From NCBI RefSeq assembly GCF_001905845.1, contig NZ_LIVZ01000004.1, positions 1 through 64,000 on the forward strand: a DNA stretch of 64,000 nucleotides, written 5' to 3'. This DNA comes from Streptomyces sp. TSRI0107. GTDB lineage: Bacteria; Actinomycetota; Actinomycetes; Streptomycetales; Streptomycetaceae. The notes beneath the pieces are model-generated. The model ran no database searches. It saw only the letters and a program-made list of their open reading frames with translations, and had not been told where the DNA came from. Shown here piece after piece: positions 15,932 through 24,491 of this stretch (position 1 is its first letter; every line of letters starts with the position of its first letter). The translations under genes were made by a program, and so were the position numbers.

Positions 15932-16092
15932 ACGCATGCCCGGCGGCAGCGGGCGCGGGCCGCTCGCGGCACCAGCCGCCCGAAGCACGGAAACCGCACA
16001 AGTCCTTCACACGGGAGGATTGCATTCCGCAGGTCAGGGGTATGACGGGCTGTGACCGTTAGGGCAGGACGGCGACGTGGGAGGACCCCTAC

Positions 16093-16362
16093 ATGCTCTT
16101 GGAAGCCTTCAGCTCCGCGCTCCTCGGCCTCGTCCTGGCGTGGACGTACGCGGTCCGGCTGCCGCACCGCCTGCCTGCCCGCCCCCTGGTGCTGTCGACC
16201 GGTGTCGCAGGAGGCCTCTTCGGCGCCTTCCTCATCCGCACCGCGGTGGACGCCGCCGGCTTCCTGCTGGTGCTGCTCGGCGCGGTCGTCGTCTCGGTCG
16301 CCTCGCTCTCGCTGCTGCTCCGCCCGGCGGGAAGACTCCGCCGGCACTCGGCGACGGCCTGA
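16093..16362 (+). CDS. Small integral membrane protein
   Basis: An 89-aa protein with three hydrophobic helices (residues about 3-22, 33-50, 53-76) and a basic C-terminus, so it is a small membrane protein, not a secreted one. GTGGGAGGA precedes the ATG at good spacing. No family recognised. It is convergent with the ferritin-like gene. Confidence 0.7.
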   Translation: MLLEAFSSALLGLVLAWTYAVRLPHRLPARPLVLSTGVAGGLFGAFLIRTAVDAAGFLLVLLGAVVVSVASLSLLLRPAGRLRRHSATA

Positions 16363-16468
16363 GCCGCCGCCGGGTCCGGCCACGACGAAGGAGCCTCAGC
16401 CGCCGACGGCGGCGCCAGGACCGGGACGAGCCCCAATAGACCCCAATGGAGCCCGCCGCCGCTGACGC

Positions 16469-17221
16469 TCAGGCGGCCAGCCCCAGCGCCGCCATCCGCT
16501 TGGTGTGCGCCTCGGTGATCCGCGAGAACATCCGGCCGACCTCGGCCAGGTCGAACCCGTCCGCGACGCCGCCGACGAGCATCGTCGACAGCGCGTCGCG
16601 CTCCGCGACCACCCGCTGCGACTGCGACAGCGCCTCGCCCATCAGCCGCCGCGCCCACAGCGCGAGCCGCCCGCCCACGCGCGGGTCCGCGTCGATCGCC
16701 GCGCGCACCTTCTCCACCGCGAACCCGGCGTGCCCGGTGTCGTCGAGCACGGCCAGCACCAGCTCGCGGGTGTCCGAATCCAGCCGGGCCGCGACCTCGC
16801 GGTAGAAGTCGCTGGCGATCGAGTCGCCGACGTAGGCCTTGACCAGGCCCTCCAGCCAGTCCGAGGGCGCGGTCTGCTTGTGGAAGCCGTCCAGCGCGGC
16901 GACGAACGGCTCCATGGCCGCGGTGGGCTCCTCGCCGATCCCGGTGAGCCGGTCGCGCAGCCGCTCGAAGTGGTGGAACTCGGCCGACGCCATCTTCGCC
17001 AGCTCCGCCTTGTCCTCCAGGGTCGGCGCCAGCTTCGCGTCCTCCGCGAGCCGTTCGAACGCCGCGAGCTCGCCGTACGCCAGGGCGCCCAGCAGGTCCA
17101 CGACCGCGGCCCGGTACTGCGGATCGGCGGAGGCCGTCGCCCAGTCCTGGGCGGCGACGCCGGTGGGTGCGGCGCTCTCGGAGGTGTCGGCGGCGTTGGC
17201 AGGCTTGTCAGAGCTGGTCAT
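16469..17221 (-). CDS. Ferritin-like (MiaE-like fold) protein
   Basis: A 250-aa helical protein of the ferritin-like superfamily. A candidate di-iron site is formed by Glu in ALAYGELAAF, ExxH in SAEFHHFERL, and Glu/His in later helices (SDFYREVAA, DDTGHAGF). Related annotated proteins are described as tRNA-hydroxylase (MiaE)-like, but activity is not shown. ATG at 17221 has TATTGT 7 nt upstream and no Shine-Dalgarno, so the mRNA is probably leaderless; a start at 17230 would lie on the -10. Divergent from the RNA helicase gene. Confidence 0.75.
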   Translation of the reverse strand: MTSSDKPANAADTSESAAPTGVAAQDWATASADPQYRAAVVDLLGALAYGELAAFERLAEDAKLAPTLEDKAELAKMASAEFHHFERLRDRLTGIGEEPTAAMEPFVAALDGFHKQTAPSDWLEGLVKAYVGDSIASDFYREVAARLDSDTRELVLAVLDDTGHAGFAVEKVRAAIDADPRVGGRLALWARRLMGEALSQSQRVVAERDALSTMLVGGVADGFDLAEVGRMFSRITEAHTKRMAALGLAA

Positions 17222-17614
17222 GAAGCGCACAATAGCCCGCTCGCCGCTCCGGGGAAGTCACTGCTCATCCAGTGTGACGACGACTACGTGACCGAATCGG
17301 CCATCGCATGTGCGCGAATCCGGGGTATGGTGGTAATGCGCCTGCTGATACGTCGGCTGATATCGACGTGTCTCGACAGGCCGCACGTATGAGGATGCCC
17401 GGTCGGTGGCCCGATCGGCTCCGACCCGACAGCCCTCCCTGACCGTACGGCACTGTGCGTACGACGATCGGAGGGACCCCTCAGCGGTTCGAGCGCTAGA
17501 GCGTCGGCGCGGTCCCGTGCCCCACGGCCCGCCCGTAGGCAGCCGACGTCCCCGGCACGGTCTGTCACGACCCCCGCGCTCGCCTCGCGCCGCCCACACA
17601 GAAGAGGCAGCACC
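17222..17614 (+). promoter_or_regulatory. 393-bp divergent promoter region and long leader of the RNA helicase gene
   Basis: No gene is seen here. On the minus side it holds the TATTGT -10 of the ferritin-like gene (17229-17234). On the plus side it must hold the helicase promoter and a probably long 5' leader with several short inverted repeats. Cold-shock-type helicases often have long regulated leaders, but no known RNA motif is recognised. Confidence 0.4.
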
Positions 17615-20401
17615 CTGACTACGACGTTCCGAGAGCTCGGGATCCTTCCCGAGACCGCCGAGGCCCTGGAAGCCGTCGGCATCGTCACCCCGTTCCCCAT
17701 CCAGGAGATGACCCTCCCCGTCGCCCTCGCCGGCACGGATGTCATCGGCCAGGCCAAGACCGGCACCGGCAAGACGCTGGGCTTCGGCCTCCCGCTCCTC
17801 GAGCGTGTCACCGTCCCCGCCGACGTGGAGGCGGGCCGCGCGAAGCCCGAGGCCCTCACCGACGCCCCGCAGGCGCTCGTGGTCGTCCCCACCCGCGAAC
17901 TGTGCACACAGGTCACCAACGACCTGCTGACCGCGGGCAAGGTGCGCAACGTGCGCGTCACCGCGATCTACGGCGGCCGGGCCTACGAGCCCCAGGTCGA
18001 GGCCCTGAAGAAGGGCGTCGACGTGGTCGTCGGCACCCCCGGCCGGCTGCTCGACCTGGCGGGCCAGAAGAAGCTGGACCTGAGCCACGTCAAGGCCCTC
18101 GTCCTCGACGAGGCCGACGAGATGCTCGACCTGGGCTTCCTGCCCGACGTCGAGAAGATCATCGACATGCTCCCGGCCAAGCGCCAGACCATGCTGTTCT
18201 CGGCGACCATGCCGGGCGCGGTCATCGGCCTGGCCCGCCGGTACATGAACCGGCCCACGCACATCCGTGCCACGACGCCGGACGACGAGGGCGCCACGGT
18301 CGCGAACATCAAGCAGTTCGTCTACCGCGGGCACTCCCTCGACAAGCCGGAGATGATCGCCCGCATCCTGCAGGCCGACGGCCGCGGTCTGGCGATGATC
18401 TTCTGCCGGACCAAGCGCACCGCCGCCGACATCGCCGAGCAGCTCCAGCGCCGCGGCTTCGCGGCCGGCGCGGTCCACGGCGACCTCGGCCAGGGCGCCC
18501 GCGAGCAGGCGCTGCGCGCCTTCCGCAACGGCAAGGTGGACGTGCTCGTCTGCACCGACGTCGCCGCGCGCGGCATCGACGTCGAGGGCGTCACCCACGT
18601 CATCAACTACCAGTCGCCCGAGGACGAGAAGACGTACCTGCACCGCGTCGGCCGCACCGGCCGCGCGGGCGCCAAGGGTACGGCGATCACGTTCGTCGAC
18701 TGGGACGACATCCCGCGCTGGCAGCTGATCAACAAGGCGCTGGAGCTGGACTTCAACGACCCGGTGGAGACCTACTCCACCTCCCCGCACCTCTTCGAGG
18801 ACCTCGGCATCCCGGCCGGCACCAAGGGTGTCCTGCCGCGCTCGGAGCGCACCCGCGCCGGGCTGGACGCGGAGGAGCTGGAGGACCTGGGCGAGCCGGG
18901 CGGCCGTGCGAGCCGCGGACGCGGTGGCCGGGGCGGCCGCCGGGACGACCGCGACGAGTCCCGTACGGCCGACCGCGAGCGTACGGCCCGTACGCCGCGC
19001 CGCCGCCGTCGTACGCGCAACGGGTCCCCCGTCGACCCGGCCGCCGCCCAGGCGCCGTCCGCGACGACCGCGCCGGAGGCCCCGGCGGCCGGTTCCGACT
19101 CCGCCGAGTCGGTCACCGCGCCGCGCACCCCGCGCCGCCGTCGCCGCACTCGCGGTGGCGCCGTGGCGGAGCAGGCTGTCGCGGCCGCGCCGGTCGAGGC
19201 GACGACGACCGCGGAGACCTCCGTGGCCACGGCGGAGGGCCCGGCCACGGTCGAGCTCGACGCCCCGGAGGCCCCCGAGGCCCCGGCGAAGCCGCGCCGC
19301 CGCCGCACCCGCCGGTCCGCCGACGCCGTCACGGCCGTGGAGCCGACGGCCACCGAGTCGGCACCGGAGCCGCAGGCGGCCCCCGTCGCCGAGGCCACGG
19401 AGGAGCCCAAGCCGCGCCGCACCCGCAAGGCGGCGGCCCCGGCCGAGGCAGCGGTCGACACGGCGGAGGGCGCCGAGGCGAAGCCGAAGACCCGCCGCAC
19501 GCGGAAGACCGCCGAGCCGACCGAGGCCCCTGCCGCCGCGGAGACCCCGGACGCTCCGGAAGCCGAGGCGAAGCCCAAGCGCACCCGCAAGGCCACGGCA
19601 GCCGCCGCGGTCGACACGGCGGAGGGCGCCGAGGCGAAGCCGAAGACCCGCCGCACGCGGAAGACCGCCGAGCCGACCGAAGCCCCTGCCGCCGCGGAGA
19701 CCCCGGACGCTCCGGAAGCCGAGGCGAAGCCCAAGCGCACCCGCAAAACCACGGCAACCGCCGCGGTCGACACGGCAGAAGGCGCCGAGGCCAAGCCGAA
19801 GACCCGCCGTACCCGCAAGGCCGCCGAGCCGGTCGAGGCGCCCGCCGCCGAGATCCCGGCCCAGGCCGCGCAGGAGCCGGAGGCCAAGCCGCGCCGCACC
19901 CGTAAGGCGGCGGCCACGGCCGAGGCAGCGGTCGACACGGCGGAGGGCGCCGAGGCGAAGCCGAAGACCCGCCGCACGCGGAAGACCGCCGAGCCGGCCG
20001 AAGCCCCCACCGCGACGGAGGCCCCGGAGACCAAGCCCAAGCGCACCCGCAAGACCACGGCAGCCGCCGCGGTCGACACGGCCGAGGGCGCCGAGGCCAA
20101 GCCGAAGGTCCGTCGTACCCGCAAGGCCGCCGAGCCCGCCGAGGCCCCCGCCACCGCGGAGACCCCGGACGCTCCGGAAGCCGAGGCGAAGCCGAAGACC
20201 CGCCGCACCCGTAAGACCGCGGCGAGCGCGGCACGCACGGTCACCGAGGTCGCCGAGATCCCGGCGCAGGCCGCGCAGGAGCCGGAGCCCAAGCCGCGCC
20301 GCACCCGCAAGGCCGCGGCCACGGCCGAGGGCACCGAGGCGGCGCCGAAGGTCCGCCGTGCCCGCAAGGCCACGGTTGCCGCGGAGCCCGCGGAGAGCTG
20401 A
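17615..20401 (+). CDS. DEAD-box RNA helicase with H1-like repeat tail (CTG start)
   Basis: A 928-aa ATP-dependent RNA helicase. The N-terminal Q motif ends in PFPIQ; motif I is AKTGTGKT (47-54), DEAD is at 165-168, SAT is in FSATMPG, and HRVGRTGR follows. The core ends near residue 400, then an RG-rich linker. About 490 residues of Ala/Lys/Arg/Pro repeats follow, with KPKTRRTRK blocks like eukaryotic histone H1 tails. The first ATG/GTG in frame (17708) would delete the Q motif, and no ATG, GTG or TTG precedes it. CTG at 17615 with AGAGG upstream gives the TTTFRELGI start, so CTG initiation is inferred. Likely role: ribosome assembly or mRNA unwinding. Confidence 0.9.
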   Translation: MTTTFRELGILPETAEALEAVGIVTPFPIQEMTLPVALAGTDVIGQAKTGTGKTLGFGLPLLERVTVPADVEAGRAKPEALTDAPQALVVVPTRELCTQVTNDLLTAGKVRNVRVTAIYGGRAYEPQVEALKKGVDVVVGTPGRLLDLAGQKKLDLSHVKALVLDEADEMLDLGFLPDVEKIIDMLPAKRQTMLFSATMPGAVIGLARRYMNRPTHIRATTPDDEGATVANIKQFVYRGHSLDKPEMIARILQADGRGLAMIFCRTKRTAADIAEQLQRRGFAAGAVHGDLGQGAREQALRAFRNGKVDVLVCTDVAARGIDVEGVTHVINYQSPEDEKTYLHRVGRTGRAGAKGTAITFVDWDDIPRWQLINKALELDFNDPVETYSTSPHLFEDLGIPAGTKGVLPRSERTRAGLDAEELEDLGEPGGRASRGRGGRGGRRDDRDESRTADRERTARTPRRRRRTRNGSPVDPAAAQAPSATTAPEAPAAGSDSAESVTAPRTPRRRRRTRGGAVAEQAVAAAPVEATTTAETSVATAEGPATVELDAPEAPEAPAKPRRRRTRRSADAVTAVEPTATESAPEPQAAPVAEATEEPKPRRTRKAAAPAEAAVDTAEGAEAKPKTRRTRKTAEPTEAPAAAETPDAPEAEAKPKRTRKATAAAAVDTAEGAEAKPKTRRTRKTAEPTEAPAAAETPDAPEAEAKPKRTRKTTATAAVDTAEGAEAKPKTRRTRKAAEPVEAPAAEIPAQAAQEPEAKPRRTRKAAATAEAAVDTAEGAEAKPKTRRTRKTAEPAEAPTATEAPETKPKRTRKTTAAAAVDTAEGAEAKPKVRRTRKAAEPAEAPATAETPDAPEAEAKPKTRRTRKTAASAARTVTEVAEIPAQAAQEPEPKPRRTRKAAATAEGTEAAPKVRRARKATVAAEPAES
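19454..20118 (+). repeat. Long in-frame repeats in the helicase tail
   Basis: The marker GTCGACACGGC recurs at 19454, 19610, 19766, 19931 and 20072. Spacings are 156, 156, 165 and 141 bp, all multiples of three. The first two units are almost identical at DNA level, which indicates recent duplication and likely length variation between strains. Confidence 0.9.
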
Positions 20402-20412
20402 TCACGCCGTAC

Positions 20413-20447
20413 GACGGCCCGGCCCACCCCGTGTGGGCCGGGCCGTC
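20413..20447 (+). terminator. Terminator after the RNA helicase gene
   Basis: A 15-bp perfect GC-rich stem (GACGGCCCGGCCCAC with its complement) around a 5-base loop, 11 bp after the stop. Confidence 0.85.
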
Positions 20448-20555
20448 GGCGTTCCCGGGGCAAAACAGCCAGTACAGCCAGCCAGTGCAGCCGGAACGGC
20501 TGGAAAGTCCCGCGGACGCCCCCGCCCGTACACCCCGCCCCGCTACCCTCCCCCC

Positions 20556-21434
20556 GTGACCACCCCCACCACCCTCGCCCCTCCCCCGGGCGCCCGCGCC
20601 TACCCCCTCCGTACCGCCCGCGGCGACTTCGCCGTCGTGGACGTGCCCGTGGCCTCCGGTGTCGAGCAGCGGGGGGTCGCTCTGCTGCTGCCCGGGTTCA
20701 CCGGGAGCAAGGAGGACTTCCATCTGATGCACGAGCCGCTGGCCGTGCGCGGGTACCGGACGATCGCCGTGGACGGGCGCGGCCAGTTCGAGTCGAAGGG
20801 GCCGGTGGACGACGAATCGGTATACGCGCAGGGCGAGTTGGCGCGGGACGTGCTGGCGCAGGCGGACGCTCTCGCGGGGGGCGCTCCCGTGCATCTCCTC
20901 GGTCATTCCCTCGGCGGGCAGATCGCCCGCGCGGCCGTTCTCCTCGACCGGTCCGCCTTCGCCTCGCTCACCCTCGTCGCCTCGGGCCCGGCCGAGATCT
21001 CGGTGGCCCAGCGGCAGCGTGTGCGGCAGCTGCGGGACGCGCTGGCCGTGACGTCGATGGCCGAGGTGTGGGAGGCGATCCTGGCGATGGGCGCGCCGGA
21101 GGACGTGGGCGGACCGGCTCGCGGGCTGGGCGGCCCGGAGCAGTTGCGCCGCCGCTGGCTGGGGCATTCGCCCGCGCAGCTCATGGCGACGGGACACCAG
21201 TTGTGCACCGAGCCGGACCGGGTCGGCGAGCTGGCCGCCGTACGGCTGCCGTGCCATGTGCTGTCCGGTACCAGGGACGGGACCTGGCCGGTGCCGCTGC
21301 TGGACGACATGGCCCGGCGTCTGGACGCGCACCGCACGGTCGTGACGGGCGCCGAGCACTCCCCCAACCTGGACCGTCCGCTGCCGACGGCCCGCGCGGT
21401 GGCCGATTTCTGGGACCGGCACCGCGCGGCTTAG
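20556..21434 (+). CDS. Alpha/beta hydrolase
   Basis: A 292-aa alpha/beta hydrolase with FTGSKEDF oxyanion region, nucleophile elbow GHSLGG, acid near GTRDGTWP and a His in GAEHSPN. Lipase- or esterase-like; substrate unknown. GTG at 20556 is chosen because TACCCT lies 6 nt before it and no Shine-Dalgarno exists, matching a leaderless mRNA. It is convergent with the NYN-domain gene. Confidence 0.85.
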   Translation: MTTPTTLAPPPGARAYPLRTARGDFAVVDVPVASGVEQRGVALLLPGFTGSKEDFHLMHEPLAVRGYRTIAVDGRGQFESKGPVDDESVYAQGELARDVLAQADALAGGAPVHLLGHSLGGQIARAAVLLDRSAFASLTLVASGPAEISVAQRQRVRQLRDALAVTSMAEVWEAILAMGAPEDVGGPARGLGGPEQLRRRWLGHSPAQLMATGHQLCTEPDRVGELAAVRLPCHVLSGTRDGTWPVPLLDDMARRLDAHRTVVTGAEHSPNLDRPLPTARAVADFWDRHRAA

Positions 21435-21452
21435 CGGTCAGTACTGCGTCTG

Positions 21453-22349
21453 TCAGTACTGCGTCTGCACGTGTTCCCAGAACCCGTCCCGCAGGGCCCG
21501 CCGCAGGTCGGCCTGGCCGCGCAGGGAGTACTGGAGGATTCCCTCGGCCTCCACGAGCAGGTCCTGGTCGACCGAGCCGGGCAGGTAGGGGTGGCCGGGC
21601 AGCAGCTCGACCAGGGCTTCGCGGCCTCGCGCGGCCAGCCACTTCGCGGCGATCTGGGCGCCGACGAACCGGACGTCCTCCCTGGTGGGGCGGGTGGCGG
21701 CGGTGGTCTCGTAGGCGGGGGCGGTACGGCGGGAGACGTACGGCTTGAAGAACTCCAGGTCGAGGGTGCGCTGGCTGTCGACCTCCCAGAGCAGCGGCTC
21801 GGCCTGGTTGCGGCCCTCGGGTGCCTCGATGCCCCACAGATGCACCCGGGCTCCGTACCCCTGTGCCGCCTCGACGGCCGACACCAGGTCCTCGTCGCCG
21901 CCGAGCAGGGCCGCGTCGCTGATCGCGCGGTGCCGGGCGAGGGATTCGAGGTCGGTCCGGATCAGGGAATCGACGCCCTTCTGCTGGTTGTTGGCGTTGA
22001 GGTTGCCGAGCCGGACCTTCACGTCGGGCAGTTCGGCGATGGTCTGCTGCTCGGCGGTGTGGATGCGGCGGCGGGCGCCGTCGTACCAGTAGACGCGGAG
22101 CAGCCGGCTGTCGGCGAAGATCGTGCGGGCCCTGTCGATCAGGGCGTCGATGAGTCCTTCGGCGTCCAGGTCGAAGGCGCGCCGGTCCTCGGTTCCGGCG
22201 ACGAGTCGGCCCGCGGCGGCGTAGAGGTACCCGGCGTCGACGAAGATCGCATGGGTGGAGGGCGTCTTCGCCACCTCGGCGAGCATGCGCTGGAGCAGCT
22301 CGTTCGTGCGGTCGAGGCGGGCGGACAGGGCCGCGAGGTCGTCGTTCAT
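21453..22349 (-). CDS. NYN/PIN-like nuclease-domain protein
   Basis: A 298-aa protein with an N-terminal NYN (PIN-like) domain: FVDAGYLY with the first acidic residue, YWYDGA, then KGVDSLIRTDL and LLGGDEDLVSAVEAA carrying further acidic metal ligands. This is the arrangement of single-strand RNA nucleases. A C-terminal region of about 100 residues (DVRFVGAQIAAKWL...) is of unknown function. ATG 22349 is chosen; ATG 22358 is an in-frame alternative, but its AGGA is too close. RNA processing is inferred. Confidence 0.8.
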   Translation of the reverse strand: MNDDLAALSARLDRTNELLQRMLAEVAKTPSTHAIFVDAGYLYAAAGRLVAGTEDRRAFDLDAEGLIDALIDRARTIFADSRLLRVYWYDGARRRIHTAEQQTIAELPDVKVRLGNLNANNQQKGVDSLIRTDLESLARHRAISDAALLGGDEDLVSAVEAAQGYGARVHLWGIEAPEGRNQAEPLLWEVDSQRTLDLEFFKPYVSRRTAPAYETTAATRPTREDVRFVGAQIAAKWLAARGREALVELLPGHPYLPGSVDQDLLVEAEGILQYSLRGQADLRRALRDGFWEHVQTQY

Positions 22350-22469
22350 CACACCCATTGTCCTGCTCGTCACGCTGCGAACACAACCGGTCCCGATCGG
22401 TCCTGGATGATCCGCGAGCAACTGCTTACGCGTCAGTAATTAGTTGTTCGAAAAATTTCTTTAGCGTAG

Positions 22470-22495
22470 GGAATGTTTGTAACAGACACCGCGTT
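22470..22495 (+). promoter_or_regulatory. Sigma-R-type promoter (GGAAT-N18-GTT)
   Basis: GGAAT at 22470-22474 and GTT at 22493-22495 are separated by exactly 18 bp, the consensus known for the thiol-oxidative-stress sigma factor SigR of Streptomyces. It lies in an unusually AT-rich gap 94 bp upstream of the 50-aa gene. Confidence 0.6.
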
Positions 22496-22588
22496 GCATA
22501 GGTATGGAACAGGGGGCACTGTCGCCTCATGGGCCATCCACCAGTAGTTCTCCTGAGGGAGGATGACCAGACGAAGGGAGAAGCCACC

Positions 22589-22741
22589 ATGCGCTTCGAG
22601 ATTCTGCGACTCGACGACATCGACGGCACGCCCGTGGACACCACCGTCGTGGACGCCGCCTCCGTCAACCGGATCGTTCAGCAGGCTGCCGCGATCGGCC
22701 AGCGCCTGTGGATCCGCCCGGCCGAGACCCCGGCCTCGTAA
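22589..22741 (+). CDS. 50-aa conserved small protein
   Basis: A 50-aa protein (MRFEILRLDDIDG start, DAASVNRIVQQAA helix, RLWIRPAE end). It looks like a complete small beta-alpha domain with no Cys. GAAGGGAG precedes the ATG at good spacing, a sigma-R-type promoter lies upstream and a 15-bp terminator stem follows, so it forms a complete single-gene unit. Function unknown; a thiol-stress connection is inferred only from the promoter. Confidence 0.8.
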   Translation: MRFEILRLDDIDGTPVDTTVVDAASVNRIVQQAAAIGQRLWIRPAETPAS

Positions 22742-22758
22742 CTGACGCACATGCTTGA

Positions 22759-22792
22759 GAGCCCCGTACGGCACCACTGCCGTACGGGGCTC
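22759..22792 (+). terminator. Terminator between the 50-aa gene and marC-like gene
   Basis: A 15-bp perfect stem (GAGCCCCGTACGGCA) with a CCAC loop, followed by TGTTGTGT. It serves the plus gene and probably also the convergent minus gene. Confidence 0.85.
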
Positions 22793-22811
22793 TGTTGTGT
22801 GCGCGTGCCGC

Positions 22812-23417
22812 TCAGCCGCCCTTGATCACCTGGGTCACGCCGTTGATGATCTGCTGCACGGCGATCGCGGACAGCATCATGCCCGCGAGCCGGGTCACCA
22901 GGACGACACCGCCGTCCTTGATGACGCGGATGATCAGCAGCGAGTACCGCATCACCAGCCACAGCACCACGTGGATGGCGAGGATCGCCGACCACACCGA
23001 CACCTGGGTGCCGACGCTGTCGGCCTTCTGCACGGCGAGGATGACGGAGACGATCGCGCCGGGACCGGCGAGCAGCGGCATGCCCAGCGGTACGAGGGCG
23101 ACGTTGACGTCCTTGGTCTGCTTGGGCTCGTCGGTCTTGCCGGTGAGCAGGTCGAGCGCGATCAGCAGGAGCAGCAGACCGCCGGCGATCATCAGCGCCG
23201 GCACGGACACGTGCAGGTAGTTGAGGATCTGGTGGCCGAGGAGACCGAAGACGGCGATGACTCCGCCGGCCACGCAGACGGCCTGGAAGGCCATCCGCTT
23301 CTGCACCTTGGCGGGCCGGCCGGCGGTCAGGGCGAGGAAGATCGGGGTGATCCCAGGGGGATCCATGATGACAAAAAGGGTCAGGAACAGGGAGCCGAAG
23401 ACGGCGATGTCGAACAT
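22812..23417 (-). CDS. MarC-family integral membrane protein
   Basis: A 201-aa protein with six hydrophobic helices and the MarC/UPF0056 pattern: FVIMDPPGITPIFLAL in helix 1, PLLAGPGAIVSVI in the middle and a GMMLSAIAVQ final helix. Function of the family is unsettled; the old multidrug-resistance assignment of E. coli MarC was not upheld, as I recall. ATG 23417 lacks a good Shine-Dalgarno. It lies 76 bp downstream of the PHP gene on the same strand. Confidence 0.85.
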   Translation of the reverse strand: MFDIAVFGSLFLTLFVIMDPPGITPIFLALTAGRPAKVQKRMAFQAVCVAGGVIAVFGLLGHQILNYLHVSVPALMIAGGLLLLLIALDLLTGKTDEPKQTKDVNVALVPLGMPLLAGPGAIVSVILAVQKADSVGTQVSVWSAILAIHVVLWLVMRYSLLIIRVIKDGGVVLVTRLAGMMLSAIAVQQIINGVTQVIKGG

Positions 23418-23493
23418 GCGGGAACTACAGGCCTTGCGCTGAGCTGAAACGAGGAAGTGGGCGTGCGTGAGGAGCGGGCGGCGCGATGCGCCC

Positions 23494-24354
23494 TCAGACG
23501 GCTCCGCCGGTGCCCGGCACCGGGAACGCCCCGGTCGCCCGCCGGGTGATCTCCCCGTACACCTCGGGGTCGGTCGTGTACTCGCCGAGCACACAGGTCT
23601 TCCGGCTGCCGTGGTAGTCGCTGGAGCCGGTCACCAGCAGGCCCAGCTCCTTGGCGAGGCCGCGCAGCCGCGCCCGGGTGTCCGGGTCGTGGTCCATGTG
23701 GTCGACCTCGATGCCGTCCAGGCCCGCGGCGGCCATCTCGGCGATCGCGGACTCGGGCACCGTACGGCCGCGCTTGGCGGCGCCGGGGTGCGCGAACACG
23801 GTGACCCCGCCCGCGGCCTTGACCAGGCGGATGGCCTCGAAGGGGTCGGTCTCGTGCTTCTCGACGAAGGCCCGGCCGCCGTCGGCCAGCCAGTCCTGGG
23901 TGAACGCGTCGCCCACGGTCGGTACGACGCCCAGCTCGACCAGCGCGGTGGCGACGTGCGGGCGGCCCACGGAGCCGTCCCCGGCGATCCGGGCGACCTG
24001 CTCCCAGGTGACCGGCACACCCAGCTGGTTCAGCTTGCCGATCATGCCCTTGGCCCGCGGCACCCGGTCGTCGCGCACCAGCTCCCGCTCGGCGAGCAGG
24101 TCGGGCTCCTCCGGGTCGAAGAGGTAGGCCAGCATGTGCATGCTGATGCCGTCGATCCGGCAGGACAGCTCGGCGCCGGTGACGAGGGTCAGCCCGTCGG
24201 GCAGCGCGGCGATCGCCTCGGCGTACCCCCGGGTCGTGTCGTGGTCGGTCAGCGCGACCACGTCCAGCCCCGCGGCGGCGGCGTTGCGCACCAGCTCGGC
24301 GGGGGTGTCCGTGCCGTCGGACGCGGTGGAGTGGCAGTGCAGGTCTATGCGCAC
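23494..24354 (-). CDS. PHP-domain phosphoesterase
   Basis: A 286-aa PHP-domain enzyme with metal-binding motifs DLHCHSTASDG at the N-terminus, ALTDHDTTRG, GAELSC and the late HPG and SSDYHG motifs. It is closest in type to the TrpH/YciV group (RNase AM and nucleoside 3',5'-bisphosphate phosphatases), so 5'-3' trimming of short RNAs or pAp hydrolysis is likely. GTG at 24354 places the HCH motif at the very start, as in the family. Confidence 0.85.
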   Translation of the reverse strand: MRIDLHCHSTASDGTDTPAELVRNAAAAGLDVVALTDHDTTRGYAEAIAALPDGLTLVTGAELSCRIDGISMHMLAYLFDPEEPDLLAERELVRDDRVPRAKGMIGKLNQLGVPVTWEQVARIAGDGSVGRPHVATALVELGVVPTVGDAFTQDWLADGGRAFVEKHETDPFEAIRLVKAAGGVTVFAHPGAAKRGRTVPESAIAEMAAAGLDGIEVDHMDHDPDTRARLRGLAKELGLLVTGSSDYHGSRKTCVLGEYTTDPEVYGEITRRATGAFPVPGTGGAV

Positions 24355-24491
24355 GACGCGTACTCCAGGCGGTGACGGGACGGAAAGGACACCCCAAAGG
24401 ATAGCGGGAGGCGATGCCCCCATGTCACACCCGCAGCCCGGAAGTGCCCTTTACAGCCGGGTGATGCCGGTCACGCCGAGAACAGGCCGCG

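Noticed and set aside
16872..17392. Plus-strand frame across the ferritin-like gene
   Set aside because: Shadow frame without motif; the minus-strand protein has a di-iron-type motif set and a promoter.
19454..20118. Regular repeats that might suggest a CRISPR array
   Set aside because: Units are 141-165 bp, in frame, and encode Lys/Arg-rich protein; there are no unique spacers and no cas genes.
20496..20555. Upstream extension of the 20556 hydrolase frame
   Set aside because: The frame runs back through the helicase gene; the GTG with TACCCT six bases upstream marks the start.
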